Assembly (NCBI RefSeq): GCF_937616625.2
Contig: NC_065576.1
Coordinates: forward strand, 29,261,128 to 29,325,127
Reading direction: 5' to 3'
Source of the DNA: Mercurialis annua
Lineage: Eukaryota; Streptophyta; Magnoliopsida; Malpighiales; Euphorbiaceae
DNA: 64,000 nucleotides
The notes under the pieces are model-generated. The model was not told the origin of the DNA. It worked only from the letters and a program-made list of their open reading frames with translations, and ran no database searches. Position numbers and translations under genes: made by a program. How positions within the stretch are numbered: position 1 is the stretch's first letter; the number at the start of each line of letters is the position of its first letter. This document shows, piece by piece, positions 11,236 through 23,469 of this stretch.

Positions 11236-12761
11236 GATAGAGCATGCCTTAAGAATGCAACACCTTGCATGCTAGGTGTCACACACCAAGCAAAGGTGCT
11301 GCCACCACATGACACCTTTCATGTGGTGACATCACATAGGTGACATCATATAGGTGATGTCATCATATGACATCACATATATGACATAAGCTTATCTCAT
11401 TACATCATCACCATGACATCATCATTCCATTAGTTAATCATTAGTCATTTAAGTATCATTAATTACACTAATTAATTACTTAAACCTTTTAATCATAAAA
11501 CTTGGTTAAAATATAATTAGGTTCCTACTAATTTATAACTCTTATAAATTAGTCCCTAATTAATATGGACATAATACAATTAGGTTCCTACTAATTTATA
11601 ACTCTTACAAATTAGTCCTTAATTTGTACTTGTTTTTCATCTTAGATTAATTTCCGAGATATGCTAGTATCTATATGAAATCGATCTTTCGTAAACTTAA
11701 TCGGTTGCACACTCTATTGTGTGTGACTAACTAGGTTCACATCTATATGGCAAAGAGAGACATAAGAAACGCCTTTCTTATATTAAATAATTAAATCCCA
11801 TATAATTATTAATTCTCGTAGATCCAGAGTGACGTCTAGCAACATATCACGACCCCCAAATAGAGATGAATGTTTCGATGCATTCTTTTTGAACCAATGT
11901 TCATAGTTACCGTACACTCAAAATTCCCTTCATCTAATATTCCAATCTCTACTAGTGTCACGGTTAAGTCAAACACTGTTTGTCTTGATTATATGACCTC
12001 ATCTCCCAGTTCTAATTCTTCATAAATATGACTTGCACTAGAAACAACTTTCTATGTAAGTCATATACACCTGCGCAGGTTTTATCATCCATCAAGAACA
12101 ATTTGAGATAGCATAGAATCTTGTCTCCGTTCATCCAGAGTGATGAATCCTTTCTAGGTTAAACCCCTATCTCTATATACAACTAACTAGAGCCAACACA
12201 TCCCGCGGCCCTAGCTCATGAAAGATCTAGAGTTAAGGAGTATCAAATTCTAATCACCTATATACAAGATAGTGTCACCGCAAGTCAAAGGACATATGTA
12301 CAATTATGAACTAGATGATATTAAATTGACTTTAATGAATTACCATGTATAAGTCATCTAGCGTTACTTGTTCGACTCACTCAGCACCTTGAGTGTCCAC
12401 ATGTTTATTCGGATCCCCGTCAAGTAGTATGAGACTCACTACTTCCTATAATTTAGTAACTCTTTACTAATCAGGAGAATAAACAGAGGTGACGATCTTT
12501 CTGGGATAATGCAATGCCCTTATTCGCAGGACCCCATCGATCGCGAACGGTTATTTAGATCACTTGTATAATAGAATCTGTCACTCATATTCTTAACACC
12601 TTAAGAATAGATTCTACCACAATGTGATAAGGACAATACGTAATACATGAACACTTAGTTGATGAGACACTTAGTTCAAATAGAACATATATATCTTTGC
12701 CATTGGGATTAGTTCTACATATATACACGATCAAATGGCCCTAGGGCATATACTACTAACA

Positions 12762-13429
12762 AATAACAATTCCAGATATCATAGAATCTTATCTCCGTTC
12801 ATCCGGAGTGATGAATCCTTTCTAGGTTAAACTCCTATATCCATATACAACTAATTAGAGCCAACACATCCAGCGGCCCTAGCTCATGAAAGATCTAGGG
12901 TTAAGGAATATCAAACTCTAATCACCTATATACAAGATAGTGTCACCGCAAGTCAATTGATATATGTACAATTATGAACTAGATGACATTAAATTGACTT
13001 TGATGAAATACCATGTATAAGTCATCTAGCGTCACTTTGTTCGACTCACTCAATACCTTGAGTGTCTACATATTTCTTCTAATTGCCATCAAGTAGTATG
13101 AGACTCACTATTTCCTTTAATAAGTAACTCTTTACTAATCAGGAGAATAAATAGAGGTAACGTTCTTTCTGGGATAATGCGATGCCCTTATTCGTAGGAG
13201 CCCATCGATCGTGAACGGTTATATAGATCACTTGTATAATAGAATATGTCACTCATATTCATAACACCTTATGAATAGATTCTATCACATTGTTATAAGG
13301 ATAATATGTAATAAATAAACACTTAGTTGATGAGACACTTAGTTCAAATAAAACATATATATCATTGCCAATGGGATTTATTTATACACGTATAAATACA
13401 AAATGGACCTATGGCACATACTAGTAACA
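12762..13429 (-). repeat. older partial copia LTR (outer part)
   Basis: From about 12766 this repeats the sequence found at about 5154-5821, for example CGGCCCTAGCTCATGAAAG and the family's LTR end, but with many more differences. It ends ACTAGTAACA, and satellite resumes at 13430. It represents roughly the outer 660 bp of the LTR; about 500 bp expected before it are absent. Confidence 0.8.
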
Positions 13430-14998
13430 CTTAAGACAGGACATACGAATCTAGCTTCACTTTTTGCGCATAAATTGCATAATATAAACAAACAATGGTT
13501 AGATAATCCGAATGACGTGATAAAGAGACTTGAGATGGGACATACTAATCTTGCCTCATTTTTCATGCACACTTTACGTAATGTAACCTAAGCATGCCTA
13601 TTTAAGCGGAAAGACACATTAAAGAGACATGAGTTGGGGTATACTAATCTAGCCTCATGTTTTGCGCACATTTTCTATAATATAACCCAACCATGGTAAT
13701 CGAAATGACGCGTTAAAGAGACTATGGACGGGGTATCCTAGTCTAGCCTCATGTTTCAATCACACTTCTCATAATATAACCTAACCATAATTAGGTAATT
13801 CAAACAACGCGTTTAGAGACTTGAGACGGGGCATACTAATCCAGCCTCTCTAATCGTGCATTCTTTGCGTTATATTACCTAACCATGCTTAGGTAATGGG
13901 AACGCCGTGTTAAAGAGATTTGAGACGAAGCATACTAATCTAGCCTCACTTTTCAAGCACAGGTTTTTGAATATAACCTAACCATGCTTAGGTTATCTGA
14001 ACGACGCGTTAAAGAGACTTAAGAGGGGCAGACTAATCTATCTTCGTTTTCATGCATAAATTGCATAATATAAACTAACAATGCTTATGTAATCGCAACG
14101 ACGTGTAAGAGACTTGAGACGGGGCATACTAATCTACCGTCTCTTTTTCACTCACATATTGCATAATATAACGTAATCATAATTAGGTAACTAAAACGAC
14201 GCGTTAAAGAGACCTGAGCCGGGGGATATTAATCTAGCCTCACTTTTCACTCACACTTTATTTAATGTAACCTAACCATTCTTAGGTAATCGGAACGAGG
14301 CGTTAAAGAGACTTGAGTCAGTGCATACGAATGGAACCTCTTTTTCGCACACACTTTCCGCAATATAATCTGACCATGCTTAGGTTATCGGAACTACACT
14401 TTAAAGAGATTTGGGAAGAGGCATACTAATTTAGCCTTACTTTTCACGCAAACTTTGCGTTGCATAACCGAACCATGCCTAGGATATCTGAAAGATGCTA
14501 AAAAGAGACTTAGGATGGGACATACTAATCTAGCCTCACTTTTAACGCATAAATTGCATAATATATACTAACCATGCTTAGTTAATCCGAACAAAGCGTT
14601 AAAGAGACTTAAGATGGGGCATATTAATCTTGCCTCAATTTTCATGCACACTTTACGTAATGTAACCTAACCATGCTTAATTAAGCAAAAAGGCACATTA
14701 AAGAGACATGTGTCGGGGTATACTAATATAGCCTCATTTTGTTGCGCACACTTTCTGTAATATAACCTAACCATGGTAATCGAAATGACGCGTGAAAGAG
14801 ACTTGAGATTGGGCATACTAATCTAACCACATTTTTCAATCACACATCGTATAATATAACATAATCATAATTACATAATTAGAATGATGCGTTAAAGATA
14901 CTTGAGACAGGGCATACTAATCCAGCCTAAATTTTCACCGATCACTTTGCATAATATAACCTAACCATAATTAGGTATTTCGAACCACTGTTGAGAAT
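13430..14998. repeat. 99-bp tandem satellite, block 2
   Basis: About 16 monomers of the same satellite, bounded by copia copy 1 and the Athila-like 3' LTR. Marker variants recur about 1 kb apart: the CAATCACACTT-type variant at about 13755 and a related one at about 14840. A few monomers are shortened at the dyad (for example CCATGGTAATC). Confidence 0.95.
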
Positions 14999-16580
14999 AA
15001 ACCCAACTCGTAGTAAATCCGGAAGTCGGATGTCGATCCCACGAGGACTAAAGGTTTTAAGTGAGTGAATTACGATCTTGAATTTCAATTCAGAAAGCAA
15101 CAATTAAAGATTGGTTTAGGTGACAAATTATAACAACTAACAATTAACTAACAAAGAACTTGCAATTAACAACTAAGAAACACTAATTATCAAAGATGTA
15201 AATCAATAAAAGGGAAACATCAAGGGATTGGTAATCCCACCTAGGTTATGCATTTCATGGTTTGTCAAATTGGAAGTTGCTAAGGACCTAGCGAGGTCTA
15301 AAACATCATTCCCGCTCTCTCGAGCCTCAAAGAATGACAAAACCACTATCTAATCATCTAATCAATACAAAGCCCACTCTCGTGTCACACGGAAAAACCA
15401 AATCATTATCTAGCGATTAATCAATCGACTCTAGGGCCACCTAGGTTCAAACCCACTCTCGTGGTGCTCTAAAATCTAGGTTTTCAATCCTATTAGTCAA
15501 TCTAATCAACCACCTCTTGATGTATCAATCAAACTCTAAACAAGATTAAGGTAGCTAATCCTAATCAAGCAATAAGCAATAGGAGTGAAACATAATCATA
15601 CAACACTAAGACCCAACCAATCAATAAAACCCTAGGTCATAATACCAACCCCCTAACAAGGGGGGGTTTAGCCACTCATACTTAAAGCAACACAAGCAAT
15701 CAATGAATAAGAGTAATAGAGCATTATAAATTAAAGATGGGTTACATTAACTAAATGAGTAGAGCAATCAATCACAAGAGATAATGAAGATTCAATAATA
15801 AATAAGCTTGCAATAATAATGAAGATCTTGTTCATACAAAGAAAATAAAAGCTTCAAGAGCTTCAACAATGGAAGAAGCTATGGAGCAATTAATTCTAAA
15901 GAGATTCTATTCTAAGAAAAGTAATAGCAAAAGGGAATAATTCTCTAGAGTAAAGTTGTGACCTAAAAATAGAGATAATGTTGTTTTTATAGGACCCACA
16001 AAAGAGGAAAGGAAAACATTCATTACACAAGTGTTGGGCCCAAAATGGCAAATGAATCACCCCCCCTTTTTCCTTCTTGGCTCGAATCGAGCTCACTCTA
16101 GCCAAGTGTGGAGCTCGATTCGAGCTCAATCAATCTGAGTTCAGATTGAGGTGGCTCGAATCGAGCCACACTGGGAGCAGGTGAGCTCGATTCGAGCTCA
16201 CTCTTCTTGCTCCGAACCGCTGTCTACAAACCTTCGTAACTTGTTGTAGACATGTCCGTTTGAGTCGATTCTTGAACCGTTAGAAAGCTTGGGACGCCTA
16301 TTTTAACTTTCATGAAGAATACGATTTCATTTGAAGCTTCTAGCTGGTCCAAATTTTTCAAATAGTGCACGGGGGTCAGCTTTTCAGATTTGCAAATGAG
16401 CTTCCGCATCTCTTTTGTCGACTTTTCCAACTTTTGCACCAATATACTTCCACAATGCTCTCAAAATACCTGAAATAATAAAACACGTAATAATGCATTC
16501 GGAATACCATAAAACCATGATAAAATATAATGAAAACATGCGGAAAAGACACTCTAAATAGGAGTAAAATACTCCTATCA
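14999..16580 (-). repeat. 3' LTR of the Athila-like element (1582 bp)
   Basis: Plus-strand edges are TGTTGAGAATAAACCC and ACTCCTATCA, giving TG...CA termini in either orientation. The minus strand starts TGATAGGAGTATTTTACTCC directly after a purine tract. No second copy exists in the window. The LTR carries a cluster of short perfect palindromes at 16080-16201. The 77-, 72-, 71- and 65-codon open frames on this strand are not credible genes. Confidence 0.85.
16080..16201. repeat. cluster of short palindromes in the Athila-like LTR
   Basis: Four palindromes share the core GCTCGA(A/T)TCGAGC: 16080-16092, 16111-16127, 16151-16169 (19 bp, perfect about a central A) and 16181-16201 (21 bp, perfect about a central T). 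A fifth, unrelated dyad lies between them at 16131-16148 (CAATCTGA, two bases, TCAGATTG). The central base alternates A, T, A, T. Each could form a small hairpin or bind a dimeric protein; no function is known to me. Confidence 0.85.
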
Positions 16581-16597
16581 AACCTCCTCACACTAAA
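16581..16597 (-). promoter_or_regulatory. polypurine tract of the Athila-like element
   Basis: On the minus strand TAGTGTGAGGAGGTT runs directly into the LTR start TGATAGG, as expected for the plus-strand primer of reverse transcription. Confidence 0.75.
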
Positions 16598-18206
16598 TCT
16601 TTGCTTGTCCCCAAGAAAGAAATGAACATAAACAAATCAAACGGTAACTAACCATGGCGATCTCGAACAAGTATCAACAAATGAACTCCTATTTAACAAT
16701 GGCTCAAATGATATTGTCTAAAATCAACAACCACTAATGATGCACACAAGGGATGAATGCACTTTTAATGACAAATTTTGATGACAATTAGACTACACTT
16801 GCATTGGCTTAAGGTTCTTGTTGAACAAATCAAGTCACTAAGATCATCTAAGGGACATGCACTACTTGGTCAAGTGATAAGAGGGCAATCAAGGCATAAC
16901 AAACATAGGCATCAATTAAAAGCATATTAATTCTCACAAGATTCACTCTAACACACAAGTGTTTGGGGTGTACACAATTACGCATAAGAATATGCTAATT
17001 CACCATAGGCTTGCTCTTAGTCCGATTCTCCACTACTTGGTTCGGTAATCAATTGCTATCATATGCACTTTTGTATGGGTTGTAACTTGGTTAGGGGTTA
17101 GGGGGGTAGGTAAAGAGGGATAGTTTGACTACAAAAATTGACTTGACGACTAGATCATTGACCACATTATTTGTTTAACTTGGAATTTTCTTGCACAATT
17201 GAATTTCATCTTCATTTTCATGCCTTTTATTCAACTTTTGCTTTTTGCTCTTTTTCTTTGTTTTTTCTATTTTTCTTGATCTTTCTTTATTCTTTCTTTC
17301 TTTTGCTTTTCTTTCTTTTCTTTTGCTTTTCTTATTCTTCAAGCTAGACAAACTTCTTAATAATTATGAGTCATTCAAGTCACATTTTTGGGGTATTTTC
17401 AAAGGGTAAATTGTTGAAGGGATGGTGTGTTAACATGTGTTAAAATTTGAAAGAAATGGTTTAAGGCTCAAAGGGGTGATCTAGTGGTAAGGGTAGGCTT
17501 TTTAAGTGGTCTTAAACAAAATGGTGATCCTAATGCCATACTCATTTAGCAATCGACACTCAACTATATAGTCTTAAATGGACACCAAGCAAGTTCTAGG
17601 AATATAACTACACAACACACAAGAATTATAATCAAGGCTCAACATTTTAGAAAAGGATGTGGTGTTATGCACTTATTTAATTCCTATATTCTCATGCCAA
17701 TCATGCCCAATTTTATTCACAAATGACACAAAATTTTCAAAAATTGCACATCATGCATCCATATCTCAAAGCAACTATCATGCTCATAATTGTTTTTACC
17801 AAAGAACATTTTCACCCAATTTCTATCAAATATGTCACACAAAAGCATTTTCATCAATCAATCATCCTTAGAAGTTATTTAAATTAGAAAAACACATTCA
17901 TGTCATTAAAGATCGGGAGATGTCACAAGTTGATAAATTTCCAAATTCCGCCACAATCACAAATATTCAAAACATTCACTATCATGCTTAGAACAAAGAT
18001 TTAGCGGAGATGACTCGACAACTAGACCACTAACACGAACTAAAAAAACAAAACAAAATAAAGCACACTAAAGCATAAAACAAGAAAAATTTCAACTAAC
18101 GACATACAATTGACTAACCCTCCTCACACTATTTCGAACTTAGTCCCTAAGCAAGAAATATAAAGCAAAATTGTATGAGTTGAGATAGAGAAATGCAAAT
18201 CTTGTT
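16598..18206 (-). other. 3' untranslated region of the Athila-like element
   Basis: About 1.6 kb between the env-position ORF and the LTR. No coding signal on either strand beyond short chance frames. The plus strand has a CTTT-rich tract at about 17225-17345 (purine-rich in element orientation). A second purine-rich motif, GTGTGAGGAGGG on the minus strand at about 18118-18130, resembles the real polypurine tract and might act as an additional one. Confidence 0.65.
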
Positions 18207-19521
18207 TTAGTCGAATTCCGGTGGTTCGGGCGATGGAGTTGGAGATGGATAGGCCGGCCCCCCTTGGGCATTGAAATAGTCATGTAATTTCTCCTCGTGA
18301 CGCCTTTGTCGATCATGAAGCCTCTTTTGGCGATATTCCATACGTGCCCACATCTTGCGTTGATCCTCTATGAATTGGAGTTGGGTGGCTTCAAAATCAT
18401 TCCTTGCATCCACATTAGGAGCGGGAGGCTCCCATTGCACGCCCTCCGGTACCGCTCCTCCTTTGGCGCTTGTTCCGGCCGCATGTTTGTCTTTCCTTCG
18501 CACCGGCTCTTTAGCTCGCCTCGGCTCTACTTATTGTCTTGGTGATGCGCGCAATGTAGGCGGAATTGGTTCGCCGGGATGTGCTTCCACCCAATTATCG
18601 TGCTTGTATTTGCCCAAAACTTTTTCCTTCCTCACATACCCTCCTATACTCAAGTGATCCATGTCTATCATTCGTGGCGATTGAATCTGATACTTGCTTT
18701 CATCGAACTCCGGATCTTTTCGGGCCAAAAACAACACCAACCATCTGAATCCTTTCTTCTTTTGAGCTCTAGGATTCTGTTGGAACAACTTTATCAACCG
18801 GTACGCCAAATGCACTTGCTTATCCGGTTCCGTTGAGTGATCCAAAGCTTGCAAATGGAACAAATCTGACCGCGCTACTTTGTTATGCTCATGGCGTCCA
18901 TAGAAGGTGTGGTCGTACCACTTAAGCAAGATTATGGTGGCAATATCCCGAACCTCTTTCAACTTGGAAATGTGTGAGTCGTAACTTGGTTTTCCCGATG
19001 CCTTATTCCATATCACGTTTGCATCAAAATCGCCCCCTTCCAGCAACTCTTTCATTCCTAAGTCGGTCAACGCAAAGTCTTGAAACAAGTTGATCATGGA
19101 ATATTCCCGCTCCTTGCCATCCAACCGAAAGGTAATAGAAGTGTTGTTGGTGGGCTCAAGGGTGGTGAAGAATTCGTATGTGAGTGCTTCGCATTTCTCG
19201 TGCGGTATCCTTATCAACTTATCAAGAAAAAGGAATTGAATAATATCGTCCAACTTCTCATCAATGCCCAATTTCTCCATAGTCATCCAACAAATTTCAT
19301 AGGCATCGGTGACACCAAGTCTCGTAAGCTTTTCATAGCGTTCACCCTCACTAACCGAACGGATTTCGAAGGGTGCCTTGTATTCCATGAGAGAGCCCCG
19401 GAGGTGTTGTTTTCTTTGAATAACGGATATCTCGGAGTGGAAGTTCTTCTTGAAATTCTTGCTCAATAGGAGGGATGGATTTTTGCTTGGAGGCTCGACT
19501 TGCTCTTGTATTCCGAGACAT
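18207..19521 (-). pseudogene. Athila env-position ORF (ATHILA ORF-1 family-like)
   Basis: Starting at ATG 19521-19519 (MSRNTRASRASK), the reading passes a one-base frameshift at about 19390-19405, then runs open to a TAA at 18531-18533. It continues in the same frame to the natural stop at 18207. The central part (GERYEKLTRLGVTDAYEICW, later TYEFFTTLEP, ITFRLDGKEREYSM) resembles, from memory, the ATHILA ORF-1 Pfam family. No signal peptide or clear membrane segment is seen, so calling it envelope would go beyond the evidence. The C-terminal 98 codons after the TAA are charged and proline-rich (PSPTPSPEPPEFD). The function of this protein class is not established. Confidence 0.75.
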
Positions 19522-20219
19522 TGTAGAATGAGGAAAAGGGTGTTTGGAAGTGTATTTAGTTTTAAGTTTGGCTTTAGTATGGTGGAGATAGAGCTTGGGG
19601 AATATTTGACTAGAAGAAAGAGAATGGAGTTCTTGGCTATGGAGTTTGTTGCTAAAGAAGGAAAAGAAGTTGGAGAAGAAGAAGTGTTGGAGGTCTTTTT
19701 GTTGTAAAATTTCAAATGAATGAGAGGAGGTGTGGAGATCTTGCCATGTCATTGATCTTTGTGAATTGTGTTTCTAATTGGAAGGCCAAGATTTAAACAC
19801 CTCATCAATCCAAAAGTCTTAAAGCACCACCCAATAGGAACATTTCATTTAAACTCAAGCCCCCCATTTTTTTTTAAAAAAAAAATCAGCTCCCCTTTTT
19901 TTAACAAGGAGCTCGAATCGAGCTCCTCAATGCAAATGAGTAGCTCGAATCGAGCTTGCCATTTATCAATGTCAGCTCGATTCGAGCTGCTGTATGCCAA
20001 GGGGGAGGATTTTTTTTCCTCCTCTTTCGTCGTACCTATGCACACAAAACTCGAACATACCGGCGTTATCTCAAACAAAAGATGAAAAAAAATACAGCGA
20101 TAAACACTTAAAACAACTAAAGAAAAACAACAAAAAGAAAAATATTGAATCGAACCTCTTGGGAATGCCTCCCAAGTGCGCTTGTTTCAAGTCGAAAGCT
20201 CGACCGTCGCATGGTGGAC
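19522..20219 (-). other. spacer between integrase and env-position ORF, with palindromes
   Basis: About 700 bp non-coding spacer. Three palindromes with the same GCTCGA(A/T)TCGAGC core as in the LTR lie at 19907-19927 (21 bp), 19942-19956 and 19973-19989. Homopolymer runs of T and A occur at 19866-19885. In many Athila elements the equivalent spacer is thought to hold a splice acceptor or second promoter for the downstream ORF; I cannot confirm one here. Confidence 0.65.
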
Positions 20220-21608
20220 TCAAGTAGAAGTTGTGAAAGATATCTCATTTTCCACCCGGTTAGTCAAGGGTCCAAGAAACGGTTTGCATCGGTGGCCATT
20301 AACCTTGAAAGTCTCGCCCTTAGAATTCTCCAATTCCACCGCACCGTGATTCGCCACATTCCGGATTTTGAATGGGCCACTCCATCGAGATTTCAATTTA
20401 CCCGGAAACAACCGCAAACGTGAATTGTAAAGAAGTACAAACGAACCAACCTCTAAGACCTTTGGGGAGATGTGAGCATCATGCCATCGCTTCGTTTTCT
20501 CTTTATAGAGCTTGGCGTTCTCATATGCCATGAAGCGAAATTCATCTAACTCATTCAATTGAAGCAACCGTTTCTCCCCCGCCGCTTTAAAATCAAAGTT
20601 CAACTTCTTTATTGCCCAATACGCTCGATGATCAAGTTCTAATGGAAGATGACATGCCTTTCCATAGACAATACGAAACGGAGACATCCCAAGTGGAGTT
20701 TTGTAGGCCGTTCTATAAGCCCACAATGCATCATCCAATTTCAATGACCAATCTTTCCGGGATCCATTCACCGTCTTCTCGAGAATTCTTTTTAATTCAC
20801 GGTTCAAAACCTCAACTTGGCCACTAGTTTGGGGGTGATAAAGAGTAGCGACTCGATGGTGCACATTATACTTTCTCATAAGAGCTCCAAATTGCCGGTT
20901 GCGAAAATGCGAGCCACCGTCACTAATAATCACTCTAGGAGTCCCGAAACGGTTCACTAACCTCATTAGGAAGTTCAATACCACCTTGGCGTCGTTAGTG
21001 GGCAAAGCCTCCGCTTCCACCCATTTCGAAACATAATCGACACACACCAAAATGTATTGGTTTTTCAATGAAACCGGAAAGGGCCCCATAAAATCAATTC
21101 CCCACACATCAAATATCTCCACTTCTTGAATCGAGGTCAAAGGCATCTCATCACGTTTGGATATGTTACCCACCCGTTGACACCGGTCACAATGGTCGAC
21201 AAACTCCTTCGCATCCTGAAACAACGTAGGCCAAAAGAACCCGCTTTCAAGCACTCTAGCGGCGGTTCTTGCCGATCCATAGTGGCCGGCTTCATGACAA
21301 GATGATAAAATAGGCATCATTTCTCCCAAGGCCACACACCGCCGTAGCATCCCGTCCCTACAAACTTTAAACAAGAAAGGTTCATCCCATAAGTACCTTT
21401 TAACGTCGGACAAGAACTTCTTTCTTTGATGAGATGTCATCCCCGGAGGCATGACTTCCGACGAAAGGTAATTGGCAAAATCGGCATACCACGGTGTTTC
21501 CACTTCCCGAATCATCATGAGCGTTTCGTCCGGAAACCGCTCATTAATCTCCACACCAATAGGAATTGGTTCCGGATTCTCGAATCTCGATAGGTTGTCC
21601 GCCACCAC
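20220..21608 (-). CDS. Athila-like integrase (C-terminal part of pol)
   Basis: A 462-codon uninterrupted frame. It starts at the RNase H/integrase linker ([16 protein letters not shown]; the M is only the first internal ATG-like codon after an upstream frameshift). It then carries the HHCC zinc domain ([16 protein letters not shown] ... CDRCQRV), the D-D-E core ([27 protein letters not shown]) and the C-terminal domain with [17 protein letters not shown] and GPFKI. It would insert the cDNA into host DNA. All catalytic residues are visible. The frame joins the RNase H frame through a one-base shift near 21610-21620, so it is a fragment of a broken polyprotein. Confidence 0.9.
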   Translation of the reverse strand: MVADNLSRFENPEPIPIGVEINERFPDETLMMIREVETPWYADFANYLSSEVMPPGMTSHQRKKFLSDVKRYLWDEPFLFKVCRDGMLRRCVALGEMMPILSSCHEAGHYGSARTAARVLESGFFWPTLFQDAKEFVDHCDRCQRVGNISKRDEMPLTSIQEVEIFDVWGIDFMGPFPVSLKNQYILVCVDYVSKWVEAEALPTNDAKVVLNFLMRLVNRFGTPRVIISDGGSHFRNRQFGALMRKYNVHHRVATLYHPQTSGQVEVLNRELKRILEKTVNGSRKDWSLKLDDALWAYRTAYKTPLGMSPFRIVYGKACHLPLELDHRAYWAIKKLNFDFKAAGEKRLLQLNELDEFRFMAYENAKLYKEKTKRWHDAHISPKVLEVGSFVLLYNSRLRLFPGKLKSRWSGPFKIRNVANHGAVELENSKGETFKVNGHRCKPFLGPLTNRVENEISFTTST

Positions 21609-23469
21609 ATTCTCCGGATTCTCGGATCTCTATATCAAACTCTTGCATTAGGAGAATCCATCGGATAAGCCTAGGCTTTGCATCTTGTTTAGTGAAGAGA
21701 TATCTCAAGGCAGCATGATCGGTATAGATTATGGACTTCGATCCAAGCAAATATTTCCGGAACTTGTCCAAGGCAAAGACTACCGCCAACATCTCCTTCT
21801 CGGTAGTGGTATAATTGAGTTGAGATCCCGCCATGGTCCAACTAGCATAGTATATCAGATGCACCTTCTTATCCTTTCTTTGACCCAATACGCATCCCAA
21901 AGCTTGGTCGCTTGCATCACACATATGTTCAAAGGGCAAACTCTAATCCCGAGATGAAATAATAGGTGCGGTCACAAGAGCCTCTTTTAATTTCTCAAAG
22001 GCCTCATGACACTCCTTGGTAAAATCAAAAAGAGCATCTTTCACTAACAAACTTGTGAGGGGCCTTGCAATAGATGAAAAATCCTTAATGAACCGTCGAT
22101 AAAAACCCGCGTGGCCCAAGAATGCACGGACCCCTTTAACCGTGACCGGAGCAACTAGCTTCTCAATAACCTCCGTCTTCGCTCTATCAACCTCGATACC
22201 CGCTTCCGAGATCCTATGCCCAAGCACAATACCCTCTTCTACCATAAAATGGCACTTCTCCCAATTAAGCACCAAGTTGGTCTCCTCACATCGTGTCAAC
22301 ACTCGCTCAAGATTAGCCAAGCAACCATCAAATGAATCACCAAAAACAGAAAAATCGTCCATAAATACCTGCATTATGTCCTCCACCATATCATTGAAGA
22401 TTGAGGTCATGCAACGTTGAAAGGTTGCGGGGGAATTACACAATCCAAATGGCATCCGTCTATAAGCAAAAGTACCGTAGGGGCAAGTGAACGTTGTTTT
22501 CTCTTGGTCATCCGGAAAGATCAAAATTTGGTTGTAGCCGGAGTATCCATCGAGAAAGCAATAGTACTTGTGACCCGCCACCTTTTCAAGCATTTGATCA
22601 ATGAATGGTATCGGGTAGTGGTCCTTTCTAGTCTCCCCGTTCAACCTTCGATAGTCAATACAAAATCTCCACCCGGTAACCGTTCTTGTAGAGATTTGTT
22701 CCCCTTTCTCGTTCTCTACTACCGTCTTTCCTCCCTTCTTAGGTACGCATTGAACCGGACTAACCCAACCACTATCGGAAATTGGATAAATAATCCTGGC
22801 GTCTAGAAGTTTCAGTATTTCCTTGTGCACAACCTCCTTCATGTTGGGGTTCAATCTTCTTTGCCTTTGAGTACACTTCTTGGCTTCATCCTCAAGGTGG
22901 ATCTTGTGCATCACCACTTGAGGACTTATGCCTCGAATGTCGGAGATTTGCCACCCCATGGATAACACATGCTCTTTCACTACTTGCACAACCCTCCTCT
23001 CTTGATCCTTAGAAAGCTTGTTCGAGATGATTATCGGCAAGGTCTCATTCTCCCCAACAAAGGTATACCGAAGATGAGACGGAAGTGGCTTCATCTTAAC
23101 AATTGGCGGTAACTCGGAAGATGGTGGAGTCACACCATTCCTCTTGTTCAAATTCTCCGGCTTAGGTTCATCCTCTTCAGTGTATTCATCATCCACAATC
23201 CCGGAATGAAACAAAACTTGAGAGATTTGTTGAGGACAAATTTCTACCCTCTTTGCTTCGTTCAACATTTGCGCATTCTCTCGGAGTTGCTCTTCCACTA
23301 TCTCACCAATCACATCTATCCTCATGCAATCCTCCTCCTCAATAGTACCCCTCATACCCTTCTTCATATCAAACACAACCGTTTCTTCATCAATCCGCAA
23401 GGTCAATTTCCCACCATGCACATCAATTAAAGCTCTTCCGGTGTTCATGAAGGGTCGCCCCAAGATCAT
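21609..23469 (-). pseudogene. Athila-like reverse transcriptase and RNase H
   Basis: RT occupies 21943-23469 as one 508-codon frame: MILGRPFMNTGRALID (protease end/linker), VQCVPKKGGKT, WRFCIDYRRLN, FLDGYSGYNQI, the FMDD catalytic motif at 22354-22365, and the connection ALFDFTKECHEAFE. A TAG at 21940-21942 separates it in frame from RNase H ([42 protein letters not shown]). A frameshift near 21610-21620 then breaks the run into integrase. With one stop and one frameshift the polyprotein is inactive, but each domain is intact to the eye. Confidence 0.88.

Larger units (their letters stand above)
4624..13429 (-). mobile_element. Ty1/copia LTR retrotransposon, copy 1, decayed
   Basis: A minus-strand copia element embedded in satellite. 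In element orientation it holds a rearranged 5' LTR (13429 to 10770), a primer-binding site (10768-10757), a leader, a largely deleted gag, protease, integrase and RT/RNase H remnants, a polypurine tract and a truncated 3' LTR (5821 to 4626). Integrase preceding RT identifies Ty1/copia. The left flank ends CTTGA (4619-4623) and the right flank starts CTTAA (13430-13434), a plausible mutated 5-bp target duplication in register with the satellite. Coding remnants are full of stops and frameshifts. It belongs to the same family as 41068-47485. Confidence 0.85.
10770..13429 (-). repeat. copia copy 1, compound 5' LTR
   Basis: In plus coordinates it starts TGTTGGCGCAGC at 10770, matching the LTR edge of copy 2 at 45580. 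It contains 10770-11565 (R/U5 side, with a minus-strand TATA box), then 11566-12761, a 1196-bp piece nearly identical to the truncated 3' LTR, then 12762-13429, a second, more diverged copy of the outer LTR part ending ACTAGTAACA. About 60 bp around AATTAGGTTCCTACTAATTT occur twice (11507-11565 and 11566 onward). A normal LTR of this family is about 1.9 kb (45580-47485), so this one is rearranged. Confidence 0.8.

Noticed and set aside
11566..12761. Independent solo LTR of 1196 bp with TG...CA ends and AATA on both sides
   Set aside because: It lacks the promoter and U5 part and no primer site is next to it. The flanking match is only 4 bp; rearrangement of the same family's LTR is more likely.
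18297..18836. Plus-strand frames opposite the Athila env-position ORF
   Set aside because: Overlapping antisense frames with no domain; the minus strand carries the recognisable protein.
18207..19521. True retroviral envelope protein
   Set aside because: The position fits, but no signal peptide, transmembrane segment or glycoprotein-like cysteine pattern is visible. The label is kept as env-position ORF only.
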